Positions 27,812 through 36,104 of a stretch of DNA of 36,104 bases are shown here, in pieces (the stretch's first letter is position 1; each line of letters begins with the position of its first letter). Source of the stretch: Calditrichota bacterium (GTDB lineage: Bacteria; Calditrichota; Calditrichia; Calditrichales; J004); contig RFFS01000002.1 in assembly GCA_003696775.1 (NCBI GenBank), positions 1 through 36,104 on the forward strand, in the 5' to 3' direction. Below the pieces are notes generated by a model, which worked only from the letters and a program-made list of their open reading frames with translations, searched no databases and was not told the DNA's origin. A program made the translations under genes and the position numbers.

Positions 27812-28788
27812 CAGCGGGCCCTCTCCACCACATAATCCACAAATTGGATCATCGCTTTTTTTACAATACTGTCCGGATATGGCGCGATGGCTTCCCGGGC
27901 TTTTTCCACGTAATGCTCCTGCATACGCCGGGCGTAATCGATGCCACCGTAACGCCGCGCGAATTGTATGATTTCCCGGATTTGCGCTTTGGTAACGCCT
28001 TTTTTGATCATTTTGCGAATGGCTTTGACTTCTTTTTGTGGCGCCTTGCCAAAGGCATGAATAAGGGGCAGGGTCAGTTTTTTATCTTTAAAATCGTTGC
28101 CTACCGGCTTGCCTATCAGTTTTTGTGAACCGAAGTAGTCGAGTAAATCGTCGCGTATCTGAAAGGCGATGCCCAGATTTTCACCAAAGGCTTTCATGTT
28201 GGCGCGGTCGCGCGGATCATCAGAAACGGTGAGCGCGCCCAGCTCCGATGCCACGCCGAGCAGGGCGGCGGTTTTATCGCTGATCATACCGATAAATTCT
28301 TCCTCGGTTATGTTCAGGGTACGGGAACGTTCAATTTGTAACAGTTCGCCTTTGCTGAGGCGCTTGGAAGCTTCGGCCAGCAAACGCATCACTTCCAGAT
28401 TACCGGTTTCCGTTCCGCCGATCAGACATTTGGATAACAGATAGTCGCCGATCAAAACGGCGATTTTGTTTTTCCAGACGGCATTAATGGAAGGGAAGCC
28501 GCGGCGGATATCGGCGTCGTCCACCACATCATCATGGATGAGCGTGGCGGTATGCAGCATTTCCACTATGGAGGCGACAATATAGGTGTTGGAACGTGGC
28601 GGGGCGATTAATTTGGCCGACATAATAACCAGCAACGGCCGCAGGTTTTTGCCTTTGTGTTTTACAATGTATTTGACAACGGTATCTATAAGGGTAACAT
28701 TGGAAGCCATGATCGAGGCAAAGACACGATCGTACTCTTTCATTTCCTGTTCGAATGGTTGTCGGATGGCAGTGATACTGACGCTCAT
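27811..28788 (-). CDS. Long-chain all-trans polyprenyl diphosphate synthase
   Basis: This trans-prenyltransferase elongates an allylic diphosphate with isopentenyl diphosphate to make a quinone side chain. From ATG 28788 (AAGGA upstream) it has 325 residues. The first aspartate-rich motif is HDDVVDDADIRRG (Asp86 onward) and the second is RDDLLDYFG (212-216). GKNLRPLLVIMSAKL and GNDFKDKKLTLPLIHAF are family marks. The residue five positions before the first motif is small (Ala81), with Thr82 next, which in this family allows long products (C35 or more); this is an inference. The gene is first of the run with GT9, waaA and the M28 gene. Confidence 0.92.
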   Translation of the reverse strand: MSVSITAIRQPFEQEMKEYDRVFASIMASNVTLIDTVVKYIVKHKGKNLRPLLVIMSAKLIAPPRSNTYIVASIVEMLHTATLIHDDVVDDADIRRGFPSINAVWKNKIAVLIGDYLLSKCLIGGTETGNLEVMRLLAEASKRLSKGELLQIERSRTLNITEEEFIGMISDKTAALLGVASELGALTVSDDPRDRANMKAFGENLGIAFQIRDDLLDYFGSQKLIGKPVGNDFKDKKLTLPLIHAFGKAPQKEVKAIRKMIKKGVTKAQIREIIQFARRYGGIDYARRMQEHYVEKAREAIAPYPDSIVKKAMIQFVDYVVERAR

Positions 28789-28931
28789 GAATTCCTTATG
28801 ATGGATTGTAATCAAGCAGGAAAGGTAACCATTTCGGCGCTGTTATTCAACAAACGGACAGGAATTAAACGTACAAATCCCGTCGTATGATTTTCGGTAT
28901 GTAACATCACATCCAAATACCATTGCTCGTT

Positions 28932-28958
28932 AAAAAGGTAACGCGATGTTGCGTAACC
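28932..28958 (-). terminator. Probable rho-independent terminator of the his operon
   Basis: On the minus strand GGTTACGC (28958-28951) and GCGTTACC (28944-28937) form an 8-bp stem with one T-T mismatch and a six-base loop, followed by five T (28936-28932). It lies about 28 bases after the hisIE stop. Confidence 0.6.
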
Positions 28959-28985
28959 GCACGGATGGATATACCCGAATATAAA

Positions 28986-29579
28986 TTATTCCCCGTGGCG
29001 TTTTTGTAATACTTCTAAAATATCATCCAGGCGCAGGCCCATGGACTGGAATAACACCAGTAAATGATACAGTAAATCGGCGCTTTCTTCCTTAAACCGA
29101 TCCGTGTGGCCCGCCACGGCTTCCAGGGCGGTTTCCACCGCTTCCTCACCGACTTTTTGGGCGATGTACTGAACGCCGCGTTCAAACAGGGTAGTGGTGT
29201 AGGAATTCTCCGGGCGTTGTTCCGCGCGGCGGGCGATCAGCGCTTCCAGGGTGGATAAAAAAGCGCGCGCGCTATTGGGTTCGTCAAAACAGGTATCGCT
29301 GCCTGTATGGCATACCGGCCCGGCGGGTTCGGCCTTGATAAGCAGCGTGTCGCCGTCACAATCCACGCGGATATCACGTACATATAAAAAATGGCCCGAT
29401 GTTTCGCCCTTGGTCCACAGGGTATTTCGGGAGCGACTGTAAAAGGTGACCCTGCCGCTTTGTTGGGTTTTTTTTAAGGCCTCGGCGTTCATGTAACCCA
29501 GCATCAACACAATTTGGCTGCGTGCGTCCTGCACGATGGCCGGTACCAGACCGTCCCCCTTATCAAAATTTATCTTCAT
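28986..29579 (-). CDS. hisIE: Bifunctional phosphoribosyl-AMP cyclohydrolase / phosphoribosyl-ATP pyrophosphatase
   Basis: HisIE carries out steps 2 and 3 of histidine synthesis. ATG 29579 overlaps the hisF stop in the ATGA form and gives 197 residues; a start 11 codons earlier is open but unlikely. The HisI domain comes first, with [37 protein letters not shown] and the metal-site cysteines in [27 protein letters not shown]. The HisE domain follows, with [17 protein letters not shown] and [27 protein letters not shown]. It is the last gene of the operon, followed by a terminator. Confidence 0.97.
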   Translation of the reverse strand: MKINFDKGDGLVPAIVQDARSQIVLMLGYMNAEALKKTQQSGRVTFYSRSRNTLWTKGETSGHFLYVRDIRVDCDGDTLLIKAEPAGPVCHTGSDTCFDEPNSARAFLSTLEALIARRAEQRPENSYTTTLFERGVQYIAQKVGEEAVETALEAVAGHTDRFKEESADLLYHLLVLFQSMGLRLDDILEVLQKRHGE

Positions 29580-30331
29580 AACCGTACAATCACTCCGTTT
29601 TGATGTAACCATTTTTTTAATGTGTCCAACGCCACGTCGCCAAAATGAAAGATACCCGCCGCAAGAGCCGCTTCGGCCCGTGCAATGGTAAACACATCGC
29701 GGAAATGTTCCATGCGCCCGGCGCCGCCGCTGGCGATTACGGGCACGGATAAACGGGCGGTTAAGGTACCTGTGATATCCAGGGCAAAACCGTTGCGCGC
29801 GCCGTCATGATCGATGGATGTGAGCATGATTTCGCCCACACCGCGTTCCACCGCTTCGGCGGCCCATTGCGTGGTTTCCCGTTCGGTGATCTGTTTACCG
29901 CCGCTGACAAACACCCGGTCGGCGCCGTTCACCTTTTGGGTATCGATGGCCAGGACCAGACACTGGCTGCCGAAATGGGCGGCAATGGCGTCGATGAGAG
30001 ACGGGTCGCGCACGGCCGCCGAATTGACGCTCACCTTATCGGCGCCGGCTTCCAGCAGGCGACCCACATCCCGCACCGTGCGTATACCGCCGCCTACCGT
30101 AAAGGGAATATTCACCGCTTCCGCCACCCTTCGTACCAAATCGGTGAGAGTGCCCCGCGCTTCCTGCGTGGCGGTTATATCGAGAAAGGTCAATTCATCG
30201 GCGCCCTGTTCACAATAACGCAAAGCCAGCTCCACCGGATCACCCGCGTCTTGCAGATTTTTAAAATGCGTGCCCTTAACCGTGCGTCCCGCGCGGATAT
30301 CGAGGCATGGAATGATGCGGTGGGTCAGCAT
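29576..30331 (-). CDS. hisF: Imidazole glycerol phosphate synthase, cyclase subunit
   Basis: HisF joins ammonia from HisH with PRFAR and cleaves the product to imidazole glycerol phosphate and AICAR. The 251-residue TIM barrel has catalytic Asp11 ([15 protein letters not shown]) and Asp130 (LVLAIDTQ), the phosphate loops [16 protein letters not shown] and VIASGGAG, and [13 protein letters not shown]. It overlaps hisA by seven bases and hisIE by four. Length is normal. Confidence 0.98.
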   Translation of the reverse strand: MLTHRIIPCLDIRAGRTVKGTHFKNLQDAGDPVELALRYCEQGADELTFLDITATQEARGTLTDLVRRVAEAVNIPFTVGGGIRTVRDVGRLLEAGADKVSVNSAAVRDPSLIDAIAAHFGSQCLVLAIDTQKVNGADRVFVSGGKQITERETTQWAAEAVERGVGEIMLTSIDHDGARNGFALDITGTLTARLSVPVIASGGAGRMEHFRDVFTIARAEAALAAGIFHFGDVALDTLKKWLHQNGVIVRL

Positions 30332-31044
30332 AAAAAAGGCTCCAATTCCTTCAGGGTGATACGTTGTTCATATAAGGCTTTGCCGATGATCACGCCGGCG
30401 CAGCCGGCATCACGCAGACGATGCAGGTCATCCACCTTGCTTACCCCACCGCTGGCAATGACCCGCCATTGGGGAAAACGACGAATGATTTCACGATAGA
30501 GAGTGATGGCCGGTCCCGAAAGCATTCCGTCGCGGGCAATGTCCGTGCAAATCAGGTTACGGAATCCTTGTTGATGCCACTGTTCCAGAAAGGGCCACAA
30601 GGCCACGGAGGTTTGCTCACGCCAGCCGCTGACCGCCACATGTCCCTCCCGCACATCCGCGCCGATGATGATCCGTTCCGGGCCGAAAGCGTGAGCCCAG
30701 TCCCGGACTTCTTCCGGTTGCTTAACGGCGATGCTGCCGGCGGTAATTTGTGCAGCGCCCGCTTCCAGGGCAGCGGTGGCATGTTCCCGTGTGCGCAAGC
30801 CACCGCCAAAATCCACTTGAAGTGCGGTGTGCCGGCGGATCATTTTTAATATACCCAGATGATGCGGCTGACCGGCACGGGCCCCTTCCAGGTCCACCAG
30901 ATGCAAACGGCGGATACCCGATTGTTCAAATTGCCGGGCCGTTTCCAAAGGCGATGCGCTGTAAACCGTCTGGTTATCATAATCGCCCTGACGCAGCCGC
31001 ACACACTGTCCATTCATCAAATCAATGGCCGGAATAATATCCAT
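30325..31044 (-). CDS. hisA: ProFAR isomerase (phosphoribosylformimino-AICAR ribotide isomerase)
   Basis: HisA opens the ribose of ProFAR to PRFAR, the substrate of HisFH. The 239-residue TIM barrel shares the pattern of HisF: catalytic Asp8 (IIPAIDLMNGQCVRLRQGDY), LHLVDLEGARAG, VDFGGGLRT, IIIGADVREG (Asp130), CTDIARDGMLSGP and VIASGGVSK. It starts ten bases after the hisH stop. Confidence 0.98.
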   Translation of the reverse strand: MDIIPAIDLMNGQCVRLRQGDYDNQTVYSASPLETARQFEQSGIRRLHLVDLEGARAGQPHHLGILKMIRRHTALQVDFGGGLRTREHATAALEAGAAQITAGSIAVKQPEEVRDWAHAFGPERIIIGADVREGHVAVSGWREQTSVALWPFLEQWHQQGFRNLICTDIARDGMLSGPAITLYREIIRRFPQWRVIASGGVSKVDDLHRLRDAGCAGVIIGKALYEQRITLKELEPFLC

Positions 31045-31054
31045 AAGGCGTCCG

Positions 31055-31639
31055 TCATGTTAAGGTTAAAAAGTTGTGCAAAATGCGTTCACCGGTTGCC
31101 GCGCTTTTTTCCGGATGGAATTGCACCGCGTAAAAATTATCCTTTTGGACCGACGCGGCAAATGGGCACAGATAATGGCCTTCCGCCGTCATGAACGGGT
31201 TGCATTCCATGTAATAGCCGTGCACAAAATAGACATAGCTGTTTTCGGGCACACCGTCAAACAGAGGGCCGCGTAACCGGCGGATATTATTCCAGCCCAT
31301 GTGCGGTACTTTGCCCGTATCGGGAAAACGGCGCACACGGCCCGGAATCAGTCCCAGACCCGGGGCGTTGTTTTCCTCGCTGCTTTCGGCCATCAGCTGC
31401 AGACCGAGGCAAATCCCCAGAACCGGTTGTTGCAGCTTGCGCAACACTTCGTCCAGTCCTTTTTCCCGCAAATAACGCATGGCGGAAAGCGCCTCGCCCT
31501 GACCGGGAAAAATGACCCGATCGGCGGCACGCAGTTCATCGGGTTCATCACTGATCACGGCCGTGTGGCCCAACCGCTTCAGGGCCAGTTTCACGGACAA
31601 CACATTGCCCGCGTTGTAGCGCACGATAACGATTTTCAT
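31055..31639 (-). CDS. hisH: Imidazole glycerol phosphate synthase, glutamine amidotransferase subunit
   Basis: HisH hydrolyses glutamine and channels ammonia to HisF. The class I amidotransferase triad is seen as Cys77 ([11 protein letters not shown]), His175 and Glu177 (VQFHPEKS). [20 protein letters not shown] and FPGQGE are family marks; YNAGN replaces the common YGxGN. The 194-residue length is usual. The start overlaps the hisB stop by four bases. Confidence 0.97.
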   Translation of the reverse strand: MKIVIVRYNAGNVLSVKLALKRLGHTAVISDEPDELRAADRVIFPGQGEALSAMRYLREKGLDEVLRKLQQPVLGICLGLQLMAESSEENNAPGLGLIPGRVRRFPDTGKVPHMGWNNIRRLRGPLFDGVPENSYVYFVHGYYMECNPFMTAEGHYLCPFAASVQKDNFYAVQFHPEKSAATGERILHNFLTLT

Positions 31640-32733
31640 AAAAGCCCCTTGGTGCTGGGAATGCCATCGCTATAATCGTCAATTTTCAGCGCCATTTTTA
31701 TCGCCCGCGCCCAGGCTTTGAACAAGGCTTCGATTTTATGATGTTCATTAACCCCGTCCACCTGCATATTCAGGGTGCATCCGGCGGTATCGCTAAAGGA
31801 TTTAAAAAAATGATAAAACATCTCGGTTGGCATGTCACCGATTCTTTCGCGATTGAATTCCGCCTGCCACACCAGCCAGGGTCTTCCGGAAAAATCGATC
31901 GCCACGCGAGCCAGGGCCTCGTCCATGGGCAGATGAAAGCCGTAACGTTGCATGCCTATTTTGTCGCCCATGGCCGCGCGCATGGCCTCTCCCAGGGCCA
32001 GCGCCGTATCTTCGATGGTATGATGCTCGTCCACGTGCAAATCTCCCTTGCAGCGGATATACAGGTCCATGCCCGAATGCCGCGCCAGTTGTTCCAGCAT
32101 ATGATCGAAAAAGCCCAATCCGGTGTGAATATCGCCGATGCCCTGACCTTCCAGGGCCACATCCACAATAATATCCGTTTCCTTTGTGGTTCGCGTGATC
32201 CGCGCCGAGCGGGCCGCCGCGCACAATCGCCGCGCCGCTTCTTCCCAGCTTGTGGTTGTTACATCGGCGCCGGTTTCTTTCTTACCGAGATACAGGGCTT
32301 TGCAGCCAAGATTGCGGGCCAGTTGCACATCGCTTTCCCGGTCACCAATCACCCAGGAACCGGCCAGATCGTACGTACCATTCAGGTAGGCTGTCAGCAT
32401 GGCCGTGCCCGGCTTGCGCGTGGGGGCGTTATCTTCGGGAAAATGTCGGTCGATTAAAACATCATCAAAACGGATGCCTTCCCCCTCGAGAATGGACAGC
32501 ATCAGATTATGTACCGGCCAAAAGGTCTCTTCCGGGAAACTTTCCGTGCCCAGGCCATCCTGATTGGTAACCATGACCAGTTTGTAGGCGCCGCAGGCCA
32601 CCACCCGTTTCAGCGCGCCGATTACGCCCGGATAAAAGCGCATTTTGTTAAAATGGTCGATTTGTTCATCCGGCGGTTCGAGTAACACGGTACCGTCGCG
32701 GTCGATAAACAAAATTTTTTGTGCTGTGGACAT
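31636..32733 (-). CDS. hisB: Bifunctional histidinol-phosphatase / imidazoleglycerol-phosphate dehydratase
   Basis: HisB carries two steps: dehydration of imidazole glycerol phosphate and removal of phosphate from histidinol phosphate. ATG 32733, with GGAGA six bases before, gives 365 residues; 32 additional codons upstream are open but lie inside hisC. The N-terminal HAD domain has [36 protein letters not shown] and [16 protein letters not shown]. The dehydratase domain has [39 protein letters not shown] and [16 protein letters not shown] with the metal-binding histidines. The HAD domain lacks the CxHxnCxC zinc loop of the enterobacterial enzyme; that place reads [14 protein letters not shown], which I recall from Bacteroidetes HisB. 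Confidence 0.97.
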   Translation of the reverse strand: MSTAQKILFIDRDGTVLLEPPDEQIDHFNKMRFYPGVIGALKRVVACGAYKLVMVTNQDGLGTESFPEETFWPVHNLMLSILEGEGIRFDDVLIDRHFPEDNAPTRKPGTAMLTAYLNGTYDLAGSWVIGDRESDVQLARNLGCKALYLGKKETGADVTTTSWEEAARRLCAAARSARITRTTKETDIIVDVALEGQGIGDIHTGLGFFDHMLEQLARHSGMDLYIRCKGDLHVDEHHTIEDTALALGEAMRAAMGDKIGMQRYGFHLPMDEALARVAIDFSGRPWLVWQAEFNRERIGDMPTEMFYHFFKSFSDTAGCTLNMQVDGVNEHHKIEALFKAWARAIKMALKIDDYSDGIPSTKGLL

Positions 32734-32744
32734 GGTGTCTCCGC

Positions 32745-33794
32745 TTAAAATGTAAGGGATTGCAAGGCCCCGATGAGGCGTTGATTTTCTTCGTGGGTGC
32801 CCACGGTGATGCGCAAACAGCCGGGACACAACGGTAAATCGCCGCGATAGCGAATCAGAATGTTGCGCGCGGCCAGTTTGTGATAAATATCCCGGGCGCG
32901 GGTGCTGCGCACCAGTATAAAATTAGCCCGGGACGGCCACACTTGGTCCATAACAGGCAGAACTTTCAGTTGTTCGCTCAACCAGTGTCGTTCCCGGATC
33001 AGATCGGATTTCATCCTTTGGTAACAGTCATAATGCCGCAGCGCTTCCAACGCGGCCTGCTGTGTTAAACGATTCACATTATAAGGATATTTGATGCGGT
33101 TTAACACATCGATCACCGCGGGGTGTGCAAAAGCCATCCCGAGCCGGGCGCCGGCCAGCCCCCAGGCTTTGGAAAAAGTTTGTAACACCACCAGATTTTC
33201 ATAATCATTGAGACGCGGCAGCCATCCTTGTGTTTCGGCGAAATCGATATAAGCTTCATCGATGATGACCAGTCCGTCCATGTTATCCAAAAGGGTACGG
33301 ATGGCTTGTTCATCCATCAGATTGGCGGTGGGATTATTGGGGGAACAGAGAAAAAGCAGACGGGTATGGGGGGTGAGGGCCGTCCGTACCCGTTCCGTGT
33401 TCAGGGAAAAATCATCGTTCAGCGGCGCTTCGTCCACGGCAACATTATTTATGTCGGCGCACACCCGGTACATGCCGTACGTGGGCGGGGTGATCAGGAT
33501 GCGTTGGGCGGCCGGTTCGCAAAAAGCGCGTATCAACAGGTCGATGGCTTCATCGCTGCCGTTTCCGAGAAAGATGTTTTCCGGCGCCACGTTTTTAAGT
33601 TGCGCCAGTTCCATTTTCAGTTTTTTTTGAAGGGGATCGGGATAGCGGTTCAGGGGTTCCGGGCCCGGGCTGCCCAAGCTGTTTTCATTGGCGTCAAGAA
33701 ACAGCGCCTGTTCCGAGGGATGCTCTTCCCGGGCGGAGCGGTAGGGTTTAAGCCGCCGGATGTTGGGGCGCAGCCACTTATCGGTTCGCATCAT
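32745..33794 (-). CDS. hisC: Histidinol-phosphate aminotransferase
   Basis: HisC is a PLP fold-type I enzyme that transfers an amino group from glutamate to imidazole acetol phosphate. The 349 residues show [63 protein letters not shown] and the PLP-lysine motif [15 protein letters not shown] (Lys209). AAGGAGG just before the ATG is encoded by the final codons of hisD, with which it overlaps by 17 bases. ATG 33791 is an equally good start, one residue shorter. Confidence 0.97.
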   Translation of the reverse strand: MMRTDKWLRPNIRRLKPYRSAREEHPSEQALFLDANENSLGSPGPEPLNRYPDPLQKKLKMELAQLKNVAPENIFLGNGSDEAIDLLIRAFCEPAAQRILITPPTYGMYRVCADINNVAVDEAPLNDDFSLNTERVRTALTPHTRLLFLCSPNNPTANLMDEQAIRTLLDNMDGLVIIDEAYIDFAETQGWLPRLNDYENLVVLQTFSKAWGLAGARLGMAFAHPAVIDVLNRIKYPYNVNRLTQQAALEALRHYDCYQRMKSDLIRERHWLSEQLKVLPVMDQVWPSRANFILVRSTRARDIYHKLAARNILIRYRGDLPLCPGCLRITVGTHEENQRLIGALQSLTF

Positions 33795-35091
33795 TACCCT
33801 CCTTATGTTGCAGACGAATTTCCACGGCGGCGGCGTGGGCTTCCAGTTGCTCGGCCCGGGCCATTGTCATGATGGTGGGGCCCAGATTGTGCAACCCCGT
33901 ACGGGTTATGCGCTGCCAGGTTATCCGTTTTATAAAATCAGTGACGGAAAGGCCGCTGTAAGCACGGGCAAAACCGGCCGTGGGCAGGGTATGGTTGGTA
34001 CCCGAAGCATAGTCCCCGGCGGATTCCGGCGTCCACGGCCCGATGAAAACGGAGCCGGCATTGCTGACTTGTTGTACAAAGGCATCGGCTTCGTCGATTT
34101 GCACAATCAGGTGTTCCGGCGCGTATCGGTTGACGACCTTCAGCATGGCCTGCGTGTCCGGACAGATAATCAGGGCGCTGTGTTGCAGCGCCTGCCGGGC
34201 GATAGACGCGCGCGGTAAACAAGAAAGCTGTTTGCGCAATTCCGGTATCACCTGCTCAGCCAATGCAGAGCTGTCCGTGACCAGCAACACCTGGGCATCC
34301 GGGCTGTGTTCTGCCTGGGCCAGTAAATCTGCCGCGATAAAAGCCGAGGGAGTATTTGCGTCCGCCACAACCATTACTTCAGACGGGCCGGCCGGCATAT
34401 CGATGGCCACCTGCTGTTCCGCGGCCAGCGCCTTGGCGGCATACACATACGCATTGCCCGGACCAAAAATTTTATCCGCAGGGGGCAGGCTTTCGGTACC
34501 ATATGTCATGGCGGCGATGGCCTGAGCACCACCCGCCTGATAGACCCGATGAATACCGCATAAATCGGCGGCGTATAAAATGGCGGGATGTACCGGGGGT
34601 GGCGAGCATAAGGTTACGGAAGAGCAACCGGCCAACTGCGCCGGTACGCCCAGCATCAACGCCGTGGAAAAAAGCGGCGCCGAGCCTCCGGGTACGTATA
34701 AACCCACGGAAGGCACCGGACGCCATGTCCAGCCGCATACCACACCCGGCGTGGTTTCCAATTGGCCATCCGCCGGAAATCCGGCTTCGTGAAAACGGCG
34801 GATATGATTGTAGGCGGTGTGCAGGGCGGCTTTTAAGTCGTCCGACAGACTTTCGCCCGCCGCCCGCCAGGCGGTATCGGAGACCAAAAGGTGTTCCGGA
34901 GCGCCGCCATCCCAGCGTTCGGCGTAGGCGCGCACGGCTTCATCACCGCGTGCGGCCACGTCTTGCAACACTTTACGAGCCGTGGCGCGCACCGTCTCCC
35001 GGTGCGATTGTCCGGGACGTTTCAATGCCTCATTGAGCGCGTCGCGGTCTGCATATAAAACGGTTTTGAGGGTCAGACTGACACTATCCAA
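33778..35091 (-). CDS. hisD: Histidinol dehydrogenase
   Basis: HisD oxidises histidinol to histidine in two NAD-dependent steps, using zinc. The 437 residues include SVGLYVPGGSAPLFSTALML, GGAQAIAAMTYGTESLPPADKIFGPGN, ADLLAQAEHSPDAQ with zinc ligands Gln259 and His262 (same numbers as in E. coli), and GDYASGTNHTLPTAGFARAYSGLSV with the third ligand Asp; the last ligand is in LEAHAAAVEIR. The start is TTG 35091, with AAGGA eight bases before and no better in-frame start nearby. Confidence 0.97.
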   Translation of the reverse strand: MDSVSLTLKTVLYADRDALNEALKRPGQSHRETVRATARKVLQDVAARGDEAVRAYAERWDGGAPEHLLVSDTAWRAAGESLSDDLKAALHTAYNHIRRFHEAGFPADGQLETTPGVVCGWTWRPVPSVGLYVPGGSAPLFSTALMLGVPAQLAGCSSVTLCSPPPVHPAILYAADLCGIHRVYQAGGAQAIAAMTYGTESLPPADKIFGPGNAYVYAAKALAAEQQVAIDMPAGPSEVMVVADANTPSAFIAADLLAQAEHSPDAQVLLVTDSSALAEQVIPELRKQLSCLPRASIARQALQHSALIICPDTQAMLKVVNRYAPEHLIVQIDEADAFVQQVSNAGSVFIGPWTPESAGDYASGTNHTLPTAGFARAYSGLSVTDFIKRITWQRITRTGLHNLGPTIMTMARAEQLEAHAAAVEIRLQHKEGNDANR

Positions 35092-35125
35092 AACGGTTGT
35101 CCTTTTTTTTAATGTGGGTGTGGGT

Positions 35126-35980
35126 TTATAAAATCATTTTTTCGATAGGAATGATCAAAATACCCTCGGCGCCCAGCTTTTTCAGTTTGTCGATATTTTC
35201 CCAGAAATCATCTTCATTTATAACAGAATGCAGCGAACTCCATCCTTCGCGGGCCAGGGGCACAACGGAGGGGCTGTTCATGCCCGGCAGGAGACGGGCG
35301 ACATCTTCCAAAGCGGTATTCGGAGCGTTGAGCAGGATGTACTTGTTATTGGCAGCCCGCTGCACCGCCTTGATACGGAACAGAAGCTGGTTGAGTTTTT
35401 CGCGTTTATCCGCCGAAAGTTGCAGTTGTGCCGCCAAAACCGCCTGGGAGGTCATCACCTGTTCCACCTCGCGCAAGCCGTTGCTTAATAATGTGCTGCC
35501 TGTGCTGACAATGTCGAAAATAGCGTCCGCCAGGCCGATGCCCGGTGATATTTCCACGGAACCACTGATTTCATGTATGGCGGCGGAGATGTTATGGCGT
35601 TCCAAAAAATCTTGCAGGATAACCGGGTATGAAGTGGCTATGCGCAGTCCGCTCAGGCTCGCCCGGCCCTCATAGTTTTTTTCGCGCGGCAGGGCGATGG
35701 ACAGGCGGCAGCGTCCGAAACCCAGGGGGAGTTCCACGGAGAGCCGTTTCTTTTTTTCCGCGATGACATTTTCACCGACAATACCGCAATCCGCCGCGCC
35801 ATCGGCGATGCACTCCGGAATGTCGTCATCACGTAAAAAAAGGACTTCCATGGGAAAATTAACCGCCCGGGCACGCAGGGTGCCGTTACGCGGAGCGGAA
35901 ATTTTGATGCCGCAGTCTTGCAGCAGGCGCAGGGAAGTATCGCTCAAACGTCCCTTTTTTTGTAAGGCCAGTGTCAGCAT
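35126..35980 (-). CDS. hisG: ATP phosphoribosyltransferase, long form
   Basis: HisG condenses ATP with PRPP, the committed and feedback-controlled step of histidine synthesis. The 284 residues include the catalytic domains (LALQKKGRLSDTSLRLL, ADCGIVGENVIAE) and the PRPP loop DAIFDIVSTGSTLLSNGL, followed by the C-terminal ACT-like regulatory domain (LNAPNTALEDVARLLPGMNSPSVVPL). This long form needs no HisZ, consistent with its absence. A ribosome binding site AAAGGA precedes the ATG. It is first in the operon; a terminator hairpin lies 22 bases before its start. Confidence 0.97.
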   Translation of the reverse strand: MLTLALQKKGRLSDTSLRLLQDCGIKISAPRNGTLRARAVNFPMEVLFLRDDDIPECIADGAADCGIVGENVIAEKKKRLSVELPLGFGRCRLSIALPREKNYEGRASLSGLRIATSYPVILQDFLERHNISAAIHEISGSVEISPGIGLADAIFDIVSTGSTLLSNGLREVEQVMTSQAVLAAQLQLSADKREKLNQLLFRIKAVQRAANNKYILLNAPNTALEDVARLLPGMNSPSVVPLAREGWSSLHSVINEDDFWENIDKLKKLGAEGILIIPIEKMIL

Positions 35981-36002
35981 GATGTCCTTTCTGAAAAAAA
36001 TT

Positions 36003-36036
36003 AAAAAAAAAGCCCGGCTCGCAGGGAACCGGGCTT
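36003..36036 (-). terminator. Terminator or attenuator hairpin upstream of hisG
   Basis: On the minus strand AAGCCCGG (36036-36029) pairs with CCGGGCTT (36017-36010) around an 11-base loop, and eight T follow (36010-36003). Only 22 bases separate the T-run from the hisG start, so transcription of the his operon must pass through it unless a promoter lies in that A/T-rich stretch. No leader peptide rich in histidine is visible in the part within the window. Confidence 0.8.
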
Positions 36037-36066
36037 AAAAGTTGTGGACCATTTTTTATGGATAAA

Positions 36067-36104
36067 CTATTCCCTTTCTCCAATGCGAGCCTGACGCAGG
36101 ATAC
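36067..36104 (-). CDS. Possible C-terminal end of an upstream gene (partial)
   Basis: The minus-strand frame from the window edge reads ILRQARIGERE and stops at TAG 36069-36067. It may be the tail of a gene lying beyond the window, in which case the hairpin 31 bases later would be its terminator. Eleven codons are too few to identify anything, and the stretch could just as well be the his leader. Confidence 0.2.
   Translation of the reverse strand, partial: ILRQARIGERE

Noticed and set aside
31738-32457. 239-residue plus-strand frame opposite hisB
   Set aside because: Shadow of hisB in a GC-rich region; no motif and no translation signal.
32734-32829. Longer hisB frame
   Set aside because: The extra 32 codons lie inside hisC; ATG 32733 has GGAGA six bases upstream and begins directly before the HAD motif.
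34356-35036. 226-residue plus-strand frame opposite hisD
   Set aside because: Proline/arginine-rich antisense shadow of hisD, typical of GC-rich codon patterns.
26798-35980. Higher GC in the right third as a sign of horizontal transfer
   Set aside because: Hand-counted samples rise from about 42% near the origin to roughly 58-70% in the prenyl synthase and his genes, but the rise begins gradually before the his operon and no boundary, integrase or repeat is seen.
36010-36104. T-box riboswitch upstream of hisG
   Set aside because: The conserved AGGGTGGNACCGCG element is not present in the visible leader and no specifier loop can be recognised.

Overview
The window looks like the origin-proximal part of a chromosome from a Gram-negative bacterium. 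An AT-rich leader with a cluster of DnaA-box-like nonamers (1-181) precedes the usual origin cluster rpmH-rnpA-yidC-mnmE-mnmG-rsmG, and two parS-like sites flank mnmG. Lipid A/LPS core genes (waaA, a GT9 heptosyltransferase-type gene, gmhB), lipoprotein signals and an outer-membrane beta-barrel protein all indicate an outer membrane. The zinc-loop-less, Bacteroidetes-style bifunctional HisB and the lipoprotein/barrel/TPR cassette point loosely to the FCB group or a neighbouring phylum such as Calditrichota or Marinimicrobia. I cannot fix the taxon from sequence alone.

Layout. 1-260: putative oriC and rpmH promoter. 261-6409: rpmH, rnpA, yidC, mnmE, mnmG and rsmG, tightly packed; yidD and parAB are absent from the visible cluster. 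6406-12619: murQ, an APC transporter fused to EIIA and RCK_C-like domains, an alpha/beta hydrolase, a GalT-like nucleotidyltransferase and glycogen synthase, closed by a hairpin terminator. 12653-18587: gmhB, a DNRLRE-like lipoprotein, an outer-membrane barrel, a TPR protein, rpiB and glyA, closed by a strong terminator. tatC follows. 19464-19792 is mostly non-coding and holds the terminator of a minus-strand gene. 19793-21376 (minus): a TlpA-like protein without its cysteines and a lipoprotein-like serine hydrolase. 21504-23955 (plus): an ABC-2 exporter pair. 23957-28788 (minus): an M28 metallopeptidase, waaA, GT9 and a long-chain prenyl diphosphate synthase. 28986-35980 (minus): a complete histidine operon hisGDCBHAF(IE), with a terminator hairpin and a possible competing structure just upstream of hisG.

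How the genes work together. The left third is information processing (ribosomal protein, RNase P protein, tRNA U34 modification, 16S rRNA methylation, membrane insertion). The middle combines peptidoglycan recycling (murQ), glycogen metabolism (glgA and the galT-like gene), envelope sugars (gmhB, waaA, GT9) and a cassette of three exported proteins of unknown role. The right end encodes every step from PRPP/ATP to histidine.

Most genes are ordinary housekeeping genes. The items most worth a second look are the exported three-gene cassette (13236-16843), the transporter fusion (7341-9413), the hisG leader (35981-36104) and the parS-like pair. I saw no CRISPR array, insertion sequence, tRNA or rRNA gene, phage gene or recognisable defence system.
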